Shown: positions 9,008 through 18,791 of the stretch, in pieces | How the letters are laid out: each line of letters starts with the position of its first letter | Numbering within the stretch: the stretch's first letter is position 1 | Origin: CAWAHD01 sp963781785 | GTDB taxonomy: Bacteria; Planctomycetota; Planctomycetia; Isosphaerales; Isosphaeraceae | Assembly: GCA_963781785.1 (NCBI GenBank) | Contig: CAWAHD010000001.1 | Span: 1,426,001-1,490,000 of the forward strand | Reading direction: 5' to 3' | DNA: 64,000 nt | The notes under the pieces: generated by a model | What the model was told of the DNA's origin: nothing | Databases searched by the model: none | The model's input: the letters and a program-made list of their open reading frames with translations, nothing else | Program-made: the position numbers and the translations under genes

Positions 9008-12000
9008 ATGTCGATTCCTGAGTCGGAGCAGTACGACTTGCTCGATCGGCTGGCCGAGGAATTCGCCGCCCGCTTCCGGCGCGGTGAACGTCCCGCGATC
9101 AAGGAATACACCGACCGCTACACGGACCTGGCCGATGAGATCCGAGAGCTCTTCCCTGCGCTGGTCAAGGTCGAGCAGGCCGAGGGGCTCCGGCAGGCCG
9201 AGGAGCACACCCACCATTCCCCGGTCACCAATCCACCTCCGAGCCAGGTCGGTGACTACCGGATCGTCCGCGAGATCGGCCGTGGTGGCATGGGGGTCGT
9301 GTACGAGGCCGAGCAAATCTCGCTGGGCCGTCGGGTGGCGCTCAAGGTCCTGCCTTGGAGAGCATCCACTGACCGGATGGTCCTCGAGCGATTCCGCCGT
9401 GAGGCCCGCGCCACGGCACGACTGCATCACACCAACATCGTACCCGTTTACGAGGTCGGCCAGGATGGAGACGTCCGCTTCTACGCCATGCAGTTGATCC
9501 AGGGCCAGGGCCTGGACCTGGTCATCGCGGAACTTCGGCGGCACCGCAGCCCGGCCGGTCCCGAGTCCAAGACGATGGCGGCATCAATTGACGAGTCTGT
9601 CCGGTCCGGCCCAGAGCACTCCCGCGGGGTGACCGACGACCCGACACTCGACGCAGAGGCCGAGGTCAGCCCGGTGTTGCGATCGATTCTGACCGGCAGG
9701 TTCGACGTTGGCGGCCCCCCTCCGAAGCGGGGGGAAGCCTCACGATTGGGGCTGGCCGCGGCCCGCGCAGCGGGCGTCGCGCCATCGGAGGTGCCCGAGG
9801 CGAAACGTCGCGCCGCTCCATCCGACCCAGCACTGGCGCGCACCGAGGCTGAGAGTGCGAGAGCCGGTGACCCAGATGGCCCAGAGCTCGAGTATCGACT
9901 CGCCCCCGGCTCGTCATGGTCTGCGTCCCCATCGTCAAGCTCGGCGATCTTGCCCGGTGGTTCCCAGCTCTCGTCGGTCGATTCGGGTCGGCGCAGGTTC
10001 TTCCACAGTCTGGCTCAAATCGGCCGGCAGGTGGCCGGCGGCCTCGCTTACGCGCACGCGCGCGGGATCGTGCACCGTGACATCAAGCCCTCGAACTTGC
10101 TCCTGGACACCGAAGGCGTGGTGTGGATCACGGATTTCGGCCTGGCCAAGGCAGACGACGATGGGCTGACCCAGACGGGCGACATTCTTGGCACGCTCCG
10201 CTACATGGCCCCCGAGCGGTTCCGCGGAGAAGGGGATGCTCGGGCCGATATTTACGCGTTGGGGTTGACGCTCTACGAGCTGCTCACCCTGCGCTCGAGT
10301 TTCAAATCAGCGGACCGGCTCGAACTGATCGAGCGGATCAAGACCGAGGAGCCGCAGCAGCCCCGATCGCTCGACGGCCGGATTCCGCGCGATCTGGAGA
10401 CGATCGTCTTGAAAGCGATCGAGAAGGATCCCAAGGCGCGGTACCAGTCGGCCGCGGCGATGGGCGAGGATTTGAGACGGTTCCTCGCCGACGAGCCGAT
10501 CCGGGCCCGCCAGGTGAGCGCCGCGGAGCGATACTGGCGCTGGGCCCGGCGGAACCCGGCGATCGCGGTTCTCGGCGGTGTGCTCACCGCCGTGCTGGTA
10601 CTCGCCACGGTGAGCTCGCTGTTGGCCGCCGGCTACTTCAACCAGTCCGCTCAGAGCGAGCGGGCCGCCAGGCAGGAGGCCGATCTGTTGCGGCAGGCGG
10701 AGTCATCGCAACGAAAGCGCGCGGAAATGGAAAAGAAGCGCGCTGACGTCACGCTGGCCGACATGTATACCTCGCGAGGATTGCTCGCCGGCGAGCGAGA
10801 CGCTCCCGCGGAGGCGGTGCTCTGGTTTGCCGCGGCAGCGGAACAATCAGCAAGCGCCGAGGATTCAAGGCGCCATGCGAACAATCGATTGCGCGCCCGC
10901 AACTGGATACGCCAGGCAATTGTCCCGGTGGCGGCGATGTCGTCGCCAACCTACGTCGATCAGCTCGAATTTCAACCACGAGCGCATCTTCTGCTCGTGC
11001 GACACAGGAATAGCGCGGTGATCATCTGGTCCTGGCGGGACGGCAAACAACTCCCATGGGCCGAAACACTCTCCGGCGTCTGCTCGGCCCAATTTAGCCC
11101 CGACGGCGCCTCGGTTGCTTTGGGTTTCCTCTCCAGCCTGGTGCAAATACGGAATGTCCAGAGCGGCGAACTCCTCGCCCAGATCCGGCACCAGGGGCAA
11201 ATCAAGGCGTTGGCCTTCAGCCCGGACGGGAGATTCCTGGCCATCGCCAGCCAAGGCGCGCGGGTTTGGGATATTCGGCGGCAAGCGTTTCACACACCGG
11301 TCTGGAACCATCCGCGGCCGGTCAGTGCCGTCGCGTTCAACCGGAATGGAGATCGCCTGATCACGGCTTGCGAAGACAAGCTGGCGCGTGTGTTCGCCGT
11401 GGAGAGCGGGCCGGATCGCACTGAGCCATTGTACGCGCCTATTGTGCATATTCGCGCCTTCTCCACCTGCACTGACCGTCGAAGACCGTATTCTTGTCAC
11501 AGTCAGCGGCGATTCGGAACTCACGCGCTGGGAATTGGCAACCGGCGAGCCTGTTGCGAACCCGATCCATACCAAGCCGACGGACCTTCGGGGGGTTGTG
11601 TCCTCAGCCGATGGCAACTGGTTTGTCACGGGTGGCTACTATGGTCCGGTACTCTACAGGGCGGATGGCAAGCAGCCTCCGGTGCACCTGGGCCACACGA
11701 ACATGGTCACGAAATATGTTTTCAGCCCCGACAATACGATGCTGCTCTCCGTAAGCTCCGATCAGACAGCCCGGCTCTGGTCGATTCCCCGCGGTCAGCC
11801 GATTGGCCCGCCACTGAAGCACATGGCAACCGTGCACGAATGTGCCTGGTCCGACGACGCGAGGTACCTGGCGACGGTGCAGTATGACGGCCTGATTCGC
11901 GTCTGGCAGCGTCCCGTGGACAACCTCGTCATCAGAGCGGAGTCTGGCTGGGGGCGCGGCCGCGCGTCAGCTTTGATGGCCGGCTTGTCGTCCCCGGCCT

Positions 12001-13226
12001 CTGGCACGAGGCGCCATTTAACGGCAGCCACCAGAGCGTCAATCGACTCCGAGTCGTCGCCACCGCCAACGGACAGCCTGCGGGAGCGGACATTTACTTG
12101 CCCGGCACTTTGATCGATTCCTGCGCGTGTGCCGACGGTCTCGCCACGGCGGCCGGCTTCTCACGAGGCGCGAACGGGCATTTCGGCGTCTGGGACCTGG
12201 CTACCTCCAGCGCGAGGTTTGACCCGATCGCGCTTCCCGGGTTACCAATTTCCGTCGCAGCGCGAACCGGGGAGCGGTCAACTGGCCGTGATCTGTGCGA
12301 CAGGTGATTTGCTGGTCGTCGATGACAAGACGGGAAAGCGCGTGCTCAAGCTGCGCCACCAAGGTTGGGCGAGTTCTGAAAAGTCAGTTCAAGTTATGTA
12401 CACTCCAAATGGGGAGACGGTCGTCTCCTTGAGCGGTGGCGATCCCGCCACGGTCAACGTTCGTGACGCCGACTCAGGCCTGCTGCGTTTTGCACCTCTC
12501 TATGCGAGCGTGGACGGCTCGAATTTTCACAGTTTTTCCGTTTCGGCCGACAGCCGGCTGCTCGCGACGATCGCGCTCATCAAGAATTCCGCTCAGGTCT
12601 GGGACCTGGCAACAGGCCGTGCTCTGTCACAGCCATTGCCGCATCCGGGCGACTATTGGGGCTTGTTCGCCGTTCGTTTCAGCCCCGACGGGCGCTACCT
12701 GCTCACAAGCCACAAGGATGGGCAGGTTCGAAACTGGGACTGGCAAGCCGCCAAGCTTGTCTGCCCTCCGATGGCGCACGACAACGAAGTGCCAGACGTG
12801 GCCATCACGCCCGACGGGCGGTTTGCGCTCACAGCGGAGAGTGGCTGGCCGGAGATTCAGGTCTGGGAATTGACGACGGGCCGACGGGTTGCCCCGCCTG
12901 TGCGGCTTGGCTGCGTCGAAGGTTCTGCGTTCTGTACACTGGCGGTCACGCCAGACGGACGGCGCGCCCTGGTCAGCTTCACGGAATCGAGCGCCAGCCC
13001 AGCAATGGATCTGGCCGTTGTCGATCTCGAGGCGCTGCTTTCCCCTTCCAGCCCACCGACTGCCGATCTGGCGCTTCTCGCTGAGCTGGCCACGGCCCAG
13101 CGCATCGAACTTGGCGATTTGAGCGGCCTGACGACGGACCTGTGGCAAGAGAGATGGAACCTGCTCTTTGCACGGAACCCCGATCTCGTGCGGTCCTTCA
13201 TTGTGAAGGACGGACGAGCGAAGTAG
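9008..13226 (+). CDS. Ser/Thr protein kinase with C-terminal WD40 propeller (three apparent frameshifts)
   Basis: One gene of about 1400 codons read in three segments, with frame changes near 11455, 11950 and 12265. The kinase domain starts near residue 80 with GRGGMGVVYEAEQ and ALKVLP; the catalytic loop HRDIKPSN and TDFGLAK lie near residues 355-378, then LGTLRYMAPERF. About 160 residues of low-complexity Ser/Ala/Pro-rich sequence are inserted between the hinge and the catalytic loop. A membrane helix near residues 515-540 (IAVLGGVLTAVLVLATVSSLLAAGYF region) is followed by a coiled coil and WD40-like repeats (SPDGASVALGF, SPDNTMLLSVSSDQTARLW, SPDGRYLLTSHKDG). It is probably a transmembrane receptor kinase. 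It is cotranscribed with the ECF sigma factor. All three breaks are in the WD40 part and every segment keeps repeat motifs, so sequence errors are likelier than decay. Confidence 0.8.
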
Positions 13227-13383
13227 CGGTAGAGCGCAATTCATTCCGTTTCCGTCCAATGGCACGGCGCGCGGCGTAGAACGGAATTCTCTCCTCGCGG
13301 CGCTGACTCAGCGATAGAATAAAAACATAGGGTCGAACGTCAGTAGGGACGGCGCTCCCCTCAATCCCAAGAGGACACCGATC

Positions 13384-14799
13384 ATGAATCCTCCCGATCG
13401 ACTCGGCCGGCTCGCGCTCGGCTTGGGCTGGCTGCTCTTGATCGTATTGATCTGGTCGTTGCCGTCGAGCCCGCGAGCGCTGGCCGGCGATCCCCTTCCC
13501 GGCCCTCAGCGGAAAGCCGACGAGGCGCGGAAAATCGAGCTGGGGCGCGATCTCTTCCTCCGCGAGTGGGTTCCGAACGATCGGCGGAGCCACGGCGGCG
13601 ATGGATTGGGCCCGGTGTACAACGAGCGCTCGTGCGCCGGCTGCCATCATCAGGCCGGACCCGGCGGTGGAGGATCCGCCGACAAGAACATCGAGATCAT
13701 CACCGCCGGGTCGACTGCCAATGGGTCGGGGGGACCCGGCTACTTCTACGCATTCTCGTTCAGTTATGGGGCCAACGGATTCGAATACCGGTTTGGCGAC
13801 CCATCCCAAACGTCCAATCGGCCGCGGCGCGTAGTGGGGCCTGAGCTCGCCGCGCTGGTGCGGATCCACCCGGGCTTTCGAGACGGGCCGAGCGTCGTTC
13901 TGCACCGATATGGAAACGACAGCGATTACCGTGTCTGGCGCGAGTGGGTGCTGGAGCGGCATGGCGCCATCGCGCTCAAGACTTCCCAGCGCAATCCAAT
14001 TCCACTTTTCGGCGCCGGCTTGATCGACAAGATCCCGGAAGCCGTCATCGAGGCCGCCGCACGGCGAAAGCATCCCGGCTCACCACGGGTCAACGGTCGG
14101 GCCAGCCGGCTCGACGACGGCCGTATTGGCCGCTTCGGCTGGAAAGCCCAGACCGCGAGCCTGCGCGAGTTCAACCTGTCGGCGGCCGCAGTCGAGATGG
14201 GTCTGGAAGTGCCCGGCCATGTCCAGGCCGCAGACCCGCGCGTGCCCCCACTCAAGGCGCCTGGCCTGGATATGAACGCAACCGAGTGCGACGCCTTGTC
14301 AGCCTATGTCAGGTCGCTGGCGGCCCCGGCCGCCCCGGCACGACCCAATCCTCGTGACGACCGCGCCTATAAGGCCGGCAAAACGCTGTTCAAATCGCTC
14401 GGCTGCGCGGAGTGCCACGCCCCCCAGCTCGGCGAAGTCAAGAACCTCTACAGCGATCTGCTCTTGCACGACATGGGCCCGGATCTGAGCGATACGTCAT
14501 TCTACGGCGCGTTCCTCGCTGGTGCGGACGCCCGGCCGGCTAAACCGCCGGGTGATCCGGCACGCGGGCGGGCCGGAGCCGCAACCGACTCCGAGTGGCG
14601 GACGCCGCCGCTCTGGGGCCTGCGCGACAGTGCCCCGTATCTTCATGACGGACGGGCGGCGACCATCGAGGAGGCGATCCTGCTCCACGGTGGCGAAGCG
14701 TCGGCCGCAGCCCAGCGTTATCGCCAACTGCCCGCGCACGACCAAGCCCAGCTTCAGGTCTTCCTGTCATCGCTCAAAGCGCCGGAATTGAAAGACTGA
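13384..14799 (+). CDS. di-heme oxidoreductase (DHOR, putative peroxidase) family c-type cytochrome
   Basis: 471 residues with an N-terminal signal or anchor (LALGLGWLLLIVLIWSLP, likely cleaved after RALAG). Two CxxCH heme c sites are visible: CAGCH at residues 84-88 and CAECH near residue 341. Between them is the conserved GLIDKIPEAVIEAAA stretch, and near the C-terminus TPPLWGLRDSAPYLHDGRA, both typical of the DHOR family (COG3488). The protein should be periplasmic, with two covalently bound hemes, acting in thiol or peroxide redox chemistry; the true substrate of this family is poorly defined. The start is supported by AGAGGA eight bases before the ATG. The gene stands alone, in the same direction as the kinase. 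Confidence 0.85.
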   Translation: MNPPDRLGRLALGLGWLLLIVLIWSLPSSPRALAGDPLPGPQRKADEARKIELGRDLFLREWVPNDRRSHGGDGLGPVYNERSCAGCHHQAGPGGGGSADKNIEIITAGSTANGSGGPGYFYAFSFSYGANGFEYRFGDPSQTSNRPRRVVGPELAALVRIHPGFRDGPSVVLHRYGNDSDYRVWREWVLERHGAIALKTSQRNPIPLFGAGLIDKIPEAVIEAAARRKHPGSPRVNGRASRLDDGRIGRFGWKAQTASLREFNLSAAAVEMGLEVPGHVQAADPRVPPLKAPGLDMNATECDALSAYVRSLAAPAAPARPNPRDDRAYKAGKTLFKSLGCAECHAPQLGEVKNLYSDLLLHDMGPDLSDTSFYGAFLAGADARPAKPPGDPARGRAGAATDSEWRTPPLWGLRDSAPYLHDGRAATIEEAILLHGGEASAAAQRYRQLPAHDQAQLQVFLSSLKAPELKD

Positions 14800-15008
14800 A
14801 GACCGAAGAATGAGGTAAGGCCCTGTGCGGGCTTGTGATGGGTGGCGCTGGAACCACCCCTTTGCCGCAGCCGGTTCGCGGGGTGCGGGTCGAATTCTTG
14901 CTCCAACCCGGCGCGTGTTCTACGGTCTCTCTAACGACCGCCGAGTCGCGAACGGGCTCCGTGTTTTTGTGGATTGGATAGGATGGACAGGATGGCGGAG
15001 GGATCGCA

Positions 15009-15263
15009 GTGAAGACCGTGGTCTGGACCGAGGGCGCATCGTGGGACGAACTGCTTCGCCAAGCGGGACAGGAGGATGTGCTCGTCCTCCGCGACGGTCA
15101 TCCCATGGTCTTGATGACACCATTTGGCGACGATGACCTGGAATGGTATACCCGGGAACACGATCCAGGCTTCCGGGCCACCGTGGCGGAAGCGCACCGC
15201 CAGGTCGAAGACGGAAGGACAGCAGGCCGCGAGACGCTGGAAAACCAGTCGGGACGCAATTGA
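15009..15263 (+). CDS. small antitoxin-like protein, orphan
   Basis: 84 residues from a GTG start with GGAGGG six bases upstream. The sequence has the look of Phd/YefM-type type II antitoxins: a short beta-rich N-terminal half (VLVLRDGHPMVLMTPF) followed by an acidic tail with DLEWYTREHDPGF and a helical C-terminus. I cannot place it in a family with certainty. No toxin ORF follows: the next gene is convergent, with its stop only 25 bp away. It may be an orphan or decayed pair, or a regulator with no toxin. A short GGAT-rich repeat run (about 14973-14998) lies just upstream. Confidence 0.5.
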   Translation: MKTVVWTEGASWDELLRQAGQEDVLVLRDGHPMVLMTPFGDDDLEWYTREHDPGFRATVAEAHRQVEDGRTAGRETLENQSGRN

Positions 15264-15288
15264 CGCCGGCGCTCTTGCGGTCCTCGCG

Positions 15289-16611
15289 TTATCGGAACAC
15301 CTTACGGAAGGGCGCAAACGGCTTCGTCGGTTGAAGTTGCTGCATTGTTTCCGCCTCGATCGAGGCAGTCACTTTGCGTCCGTGGATGCGGATACTGAGC
15401 ATCCTGCGCTGCGCCCTGAAAGAGCCGGATTCGGTGGGAATCGCGTCGAATGCGATGACCTCTCCGCCCTGGCATGTCAGAAGCGCGGCGAGCGTCTGCG
15501 GGTTGATGGACGCGCCGATCGTGCGGACGCTGCCGTCGGCGAACGCGAAGGGTGCGGACTTACCGCCGCCCGGACCACCAAATGTGTACGGCGTGGCGAT
15601 CCCACCGGGCCGGCCGATGCCCTTGAAGGCGGGGCCGACGTCGATGTCCTCGGGCTTGGTCCAGGGTATCTTCCGCTCCGGCTCGACCGAGCTGCACATG
15701 ACGGTGTTCGACGTGCCGTCAGTGATCATTGCGATTCGCACGCCCCCGGTGCCGATCGGCGGCTTCTTGGGGTCGGCCTGCTTCGTTCCCTGGGGCCGGA
15801 AAAACGCGGCAGGGCCAACGAGCGCCGCGTAGTGCGTGTAAGAATGCTCAATCGCTTCGCCGTAGATCGGATCGCGGTACACGGGCGGCATCCTGTCCAC
15901 GAGTGCCTTGTTCTTGGGCGAGTCCCAGGGCTGCGTGAAGTCATAGGCGTTGTAAAGATCCCTCCTGTCGAGGAATGGGAGGATCAGGACGCGCCACGAG
16001 TGCCAGAGCTTGTTGTCCGGGCCGTAGATGACGGCCGGGGGAAACGCGCCGTAGGCCGATTCGAAGTTGTGCATCGCCAGTGCGATCTGCTTGAGATTGT
16101 TGATCGATTGCTGGCGCGCTGCGTTCTCGCGGGCGTACGCAGGGTTCGCGCCATCCGGCTGGGACTCAAATAGGATCTCATCCGGCAGCGCACGCAGCCG
16201 GGCAGTCGTCGCCGGGACCGGCCGGACCAGCCGGGCCAGGTCGTTAACTTTCACGCGAAGGGCGGCCTTGGGGCCGGCCTTGAGCGTGAAGACCCACCCG
16301 TCGGCAATGTCGGTGACCTGGACGCGCAACACCCGGCGCGGCAGTGCCGGATTCGAGTCGTTCGTCACGAGCAGGTAGAATCCCTCGGCGATTCCTGAGC
16401 CCAGCGAGTCACGCACGGCCACGGGTACCGACTCGGAGGGTCCCATGACGATCGTCCCATCGGGGTCGACCCGCGTGATGGTGAGGAATTCCGGCCCGAC
16501 CAGCGCGGCCTGCATGATCGATGGTTCTGCGCTGGGTGCCTGAGTGAACGCGCACGCACAGACCACGAACGCGGCGAACGCGGCGACAAGACCAAGGGAT
16601 CGGGAGAGCAT
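15289..16611 (-). CDS. DUF1559 family protein
   Basis: 440 residues. An N-terminal signal peptide (LVAAFAAFVVCACAF) ends near residue 25. The DUF1559 core is recognised by ARQQSINNLKQIALAMHNFE, then SWRVLILPFLDRRDLYNAYD, MITDGTSNTVM and FAFADGSVRTIG. DUF1559 proteins are greatly expanded in planctomycetes and resemble pseudopilins, but this one lacks an obvious type IV prepilin N-terminus and has an extra N-terminal domain of about 130 residues. Its function is unknown; location outside the cytoplasm is inferred from the signal. It is convergent with the small gene at 15009 and lies 61 bp downstream of the DUF58 gene, so it could share that transcript. Confidence 0.8.
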   Translation of the reverse strand: MLSRSLGLVAAFAAFVVCACAFTQAPSAEPSIMQAALVGPEFLTITRVDPDGTIVMGPSESVPVAVRDSLGSGIAEGFYLLVTNDSNPALPRRVLRVQVTDIADGWVFTLKAGPKAALRVKVNDLARLVRPVPATTARLRALPDEILFESQPDGANPAYARENAARQQSINNLKQIALAMHNFESAYGAFPPAVIYGPDNKLWHSWRVLILPFLDRRDLYNAYDFTQPWDSPKNKALVDRMPPVYRDPIYGEAIEHSYTHYAALVGPAAFFRPQGTKQADPKKPPIGTGGVRIAMITDGTSNTVMCSSVEPERKIPWTKPEDIDVGPAFKGIGRPGGIATPYTFGGPGGGKSAPFAFADGSVRTIGASINPQTLAALLTCQGGEVIAFDAIPTESGSFRAQRRMLSIRIHGRKVTASIEAETMQQLQPTKPFAPFRKVFR

Positions 16612-16672
16612 CGCAGAGCCTCAAGGGATCAGGGTGTCTTCGTCGTTGCGTGGTGGGTGAGGAGGCCTTATT

Positions 16673-17653
16673 TCAATAGAGCTGCGCACGTCTCGTCAAG
16701 TAATCGTAGAGCGCCTGTTCCAGCGGTTGCTCGGTGGTCACCGTGACCCGGTCGATCTCACGGCCCCGGCAGCCTTCGTCGAGCGATTCCTCCCAGGCGA
16801 CGATGGCCGACTCGTAAGCGGCACGGATCTCGTTCACCTGGGTCGTCAGCTCTTCACCGGTTTCCAGGTCCTGGAACCGGACTTGACCCTCAAGGGGCAA
16901 GTGGTGCTCGAGCGGGTCAAGCAGATGGAACACCAGGAGATCGTGCCCGCGGAACCGGAAATGGTCCAGACCCGAGAAGACTTCCTCGGGCTCGAAGAAC
17001 AGGTCGCTGATCAGGACGACGAGCCCGCGGCGGGGCATCAGCTCGGCGACTTCGTGGAGCACGCCGGCCGACGCGGCCGGCGTTTTCCCGGGGCACCGGA
17101 CCATTGTCCCGAGAACTTCTTCGAGCTGGTTGACCTTGGCTCTGGGCCGGGCGTGGGCGAGCACGCGATCAGCAAAAAGCGTCACTCCCACGGCGTCGCG
17201 CTGGGTCAAGGCCAGGTGGGCGACCGCCGCGGCCAGCATGGTCGCATACCGGCGCTTGGAGACGCCGGCGCTCTTCGTCTCCATCGAGGTGCTCACGTCC
17301 ACCACGAGATGACAATCGAGGTTGGTTTCGGCGTCGTACTGCTTGACATAGAGCTTGTCGTTGCGGGCATAGAGCTTCCAGTTCAAGTGCCGCAGGTCGT
17401 CTCCCGGAACATACTCCCGGTGCGACGCGAACTCGACCGAAAAGCCGACGTAGGGGCTGCGATGAAGACCGTGCAAAAAACCCTCGACGACGGTCCGAGC
17501 GATCAGCTCGAGATCCTCGAGGTTGGCCAGGAGCGACGGATCGATGTACTCGTGAAACAGGTTGGCCGGCCGAAGCCGTTCCGATTTGCCCCGGCCTTGC
17601 TTGACCCGTGCGAGCAACCGCGACGTGGTACTTCCTGATGCTGGGACGTTCAT
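16673..17653 (-). CDS. DUF58 domain protein (VWA-like), MoxR partner
   Basis: 326 residues. The DUF58 signature is clear: GDDLRHLNWKLYARNDKLYV near residues 80-105, then YDAETNLDCHLVVDVSTSM, a MIDAS-like DxSxS. RRGLVVLISDLFFEPEEV follows in the second half. DUF58 proteins are encoded next to MoxR AAA ATPases and are presumed to be clients or adaptors in a chaperone-like maturation system. The ATG lies about 10 bp after the restored MoxR stop, so the two are cotranscribed. No membrane helix is seen, so the protein is likely cytoplasmic. The frame is intact. Confidence 0.88.
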   Translation of the reverse strand: MNVPASGSTTSRLLARVKQGRGKSERLRPANLFHEYIDPSLLANLEDLELIARTVVEGFLHGLHRSPYVGFSVEFASHREYVPGDDLRHLNWKLYARNDKLYVKQYDAETNLDCHLVVDVSTSMETKSAGVSKRRYATMLAAAVAHLALTQRDAVGVTLFADRVLAHARPRAKVNQLEEVLGTMVRCPGKTPAASAGVLHEVAELMPRRGLVVLISDLFFEPEEVFSGLDHFRFRGHDLLVFHLLDPLEHHLPLEGQVRFQDLETGEELTTQVNEIRAAYESAIVAWEESLDEGCRGREIDRVTVTTEQPLEQALYDYLTRRAQLY

Positions 17654-17663
17654 CGATTTTGGA

Positions 17664-18691
17664 TTACTTTGTGGGGACGATTTCGATCAGTCTGCGAATC
17701 AGGTCATCGGCGTCGATTCCCTCCGCCCGGGCGTGGAAATTGAGCACGAGGCGGTGCCGCAGCACTGCCAGGGCAGCGGCCCGGACGTCGGCAAAGTCGA
17801 CGTGGAAGCGCCCTCGAGGATGGCCCGGGCCTTGGCTCCCAGGACCAGGTATTGCGAGGCCCGCGGACTGGCCCCGTAGGTGAGGTATTTGTGGACGCGA
17901 GGCTCGGCCTTGCCGGACACCGGACGACTGGCGGTAACCACATCGACGGCGTAGCGCACCACGACGTCGGCGACCGGAACACCCCGGACCACTTGCTGGA
18001 GCCGGATCACCTCGGCGGCGTCCAGTATCGGGTGCACCTCCGGCTCGAGGTTGACCGTCGTGTTCTTGACGATGGTGACCTCTTCCTCGGGGGTCGGGTA
18101 TCCCACGGGAATATTGAACATGAATCGATCGAGCTGCGCTTCCGGCAGCGGGTACGTCCCTTCCTGCTCGATCGGGTTCTGGGTGGCGACGACGAAGAAT
18201 GGGCGTTCCAGCTTGTAGCTGCGCCGGCCGACCGAGACCTCTTGTTCCTGCATCGCCTGGAGCAGTGCCGACTGGGTTTTGGGCGGGGCGCGGTTGATCT
18301 CGTCGGCGAGCAGAAACTGGGTGAAGAGGGGCCCTTGCATGAACTCCAGCCGCCGCCGCCCGGTCTCGGGATCTTCCTCGATGACGTCTGTTCCGATAAT
18401 GTCCGAGGGCATCAAGTCGGGCGTGAACTGAATCCGGTTGAAATTCATTCGCAAGGTCTGGGCGATGGTCCGTGCCATTAAGGTCTTGGCGAGCCCGGGC
18501 ACGCCCACCATCAAGGCGTGGCCCCGGCAGAGCAGGGCCGCCAGCAGATTGTCGAGGACGATGTCCTGGCCGACGATCACCCGGCCGATTTCTTGGCGCA
18601 GTTTCTCGCGGGCAGCACGAAGCTGTTTCACGGCCTTGACGTCATCATCGCCCGGCTCGGCGGGCGGGTGCTGGGTAGGGTTTGCAGCCAT
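17664..18691 (-). CDS. MoxR-family AAA+ ATPase (one frameshift near the 3' end)
   Basis: About 342 residues once a frame change near 17815 is corrected. Motifs: Walker A-like region GVPGLAKTLMARTIAQ, Walker B FLLADEINRAPPKTQSALLQ, sensor 1 FFVVATQNPIEQEGTYPLPE, then the sensor 2 region with YGASPRASQYLV. Without correction the reading frame turns into Ser/Arg-rich nonsense after LEG and ends at 17699. With one base added in the GAGGGCGC run it continues RFHVDFADVRAAALAVLRHR to LIEIVPTK and a TAA at 17664-17666, the expected MoxR C-terminus. It probably acts on the adjacent DUF58 protein and on the distant BatA/VWA proteins. It heads this two-gene unit. Confidence 0.88.
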
Positions 18692-18742
18692 GGGATTCCT
18701 TTGTCCTTAGTCTTGGCCCTCAGCCGTTAGGCGCCAACCTTT

Positions 18743-18763
18743 CCCCCCCTTGCGAAGGGGGGG
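18743..18763. terminator. perfect GC hairpin between two minus-strand genes
   Basis: A 9-bp perfect stem (seven C, TT, loop GCG, AA, seven G) lies 28 bp before the MoxR coding strand's neighbour and just after the stop of the gene at 18792 on the minus strand. A run of G follows (TTAGGGGGGG). It could terminate the caspase-like gene, although there is no T tract; such C-rich hairpins also occur as dispersed intergenic repeats. Confidence 0.45.
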
Positions 18764-18791
18764 TTAGGGGGGGTGGTCCCGGCGCAACCAG

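Noticed and set aside
14973..14998. Short GGATNGGAT repeats as an operator
   Set aside because: Only three or four imperfect copies; may be a common intergenic sequence, with nothing to support binding.
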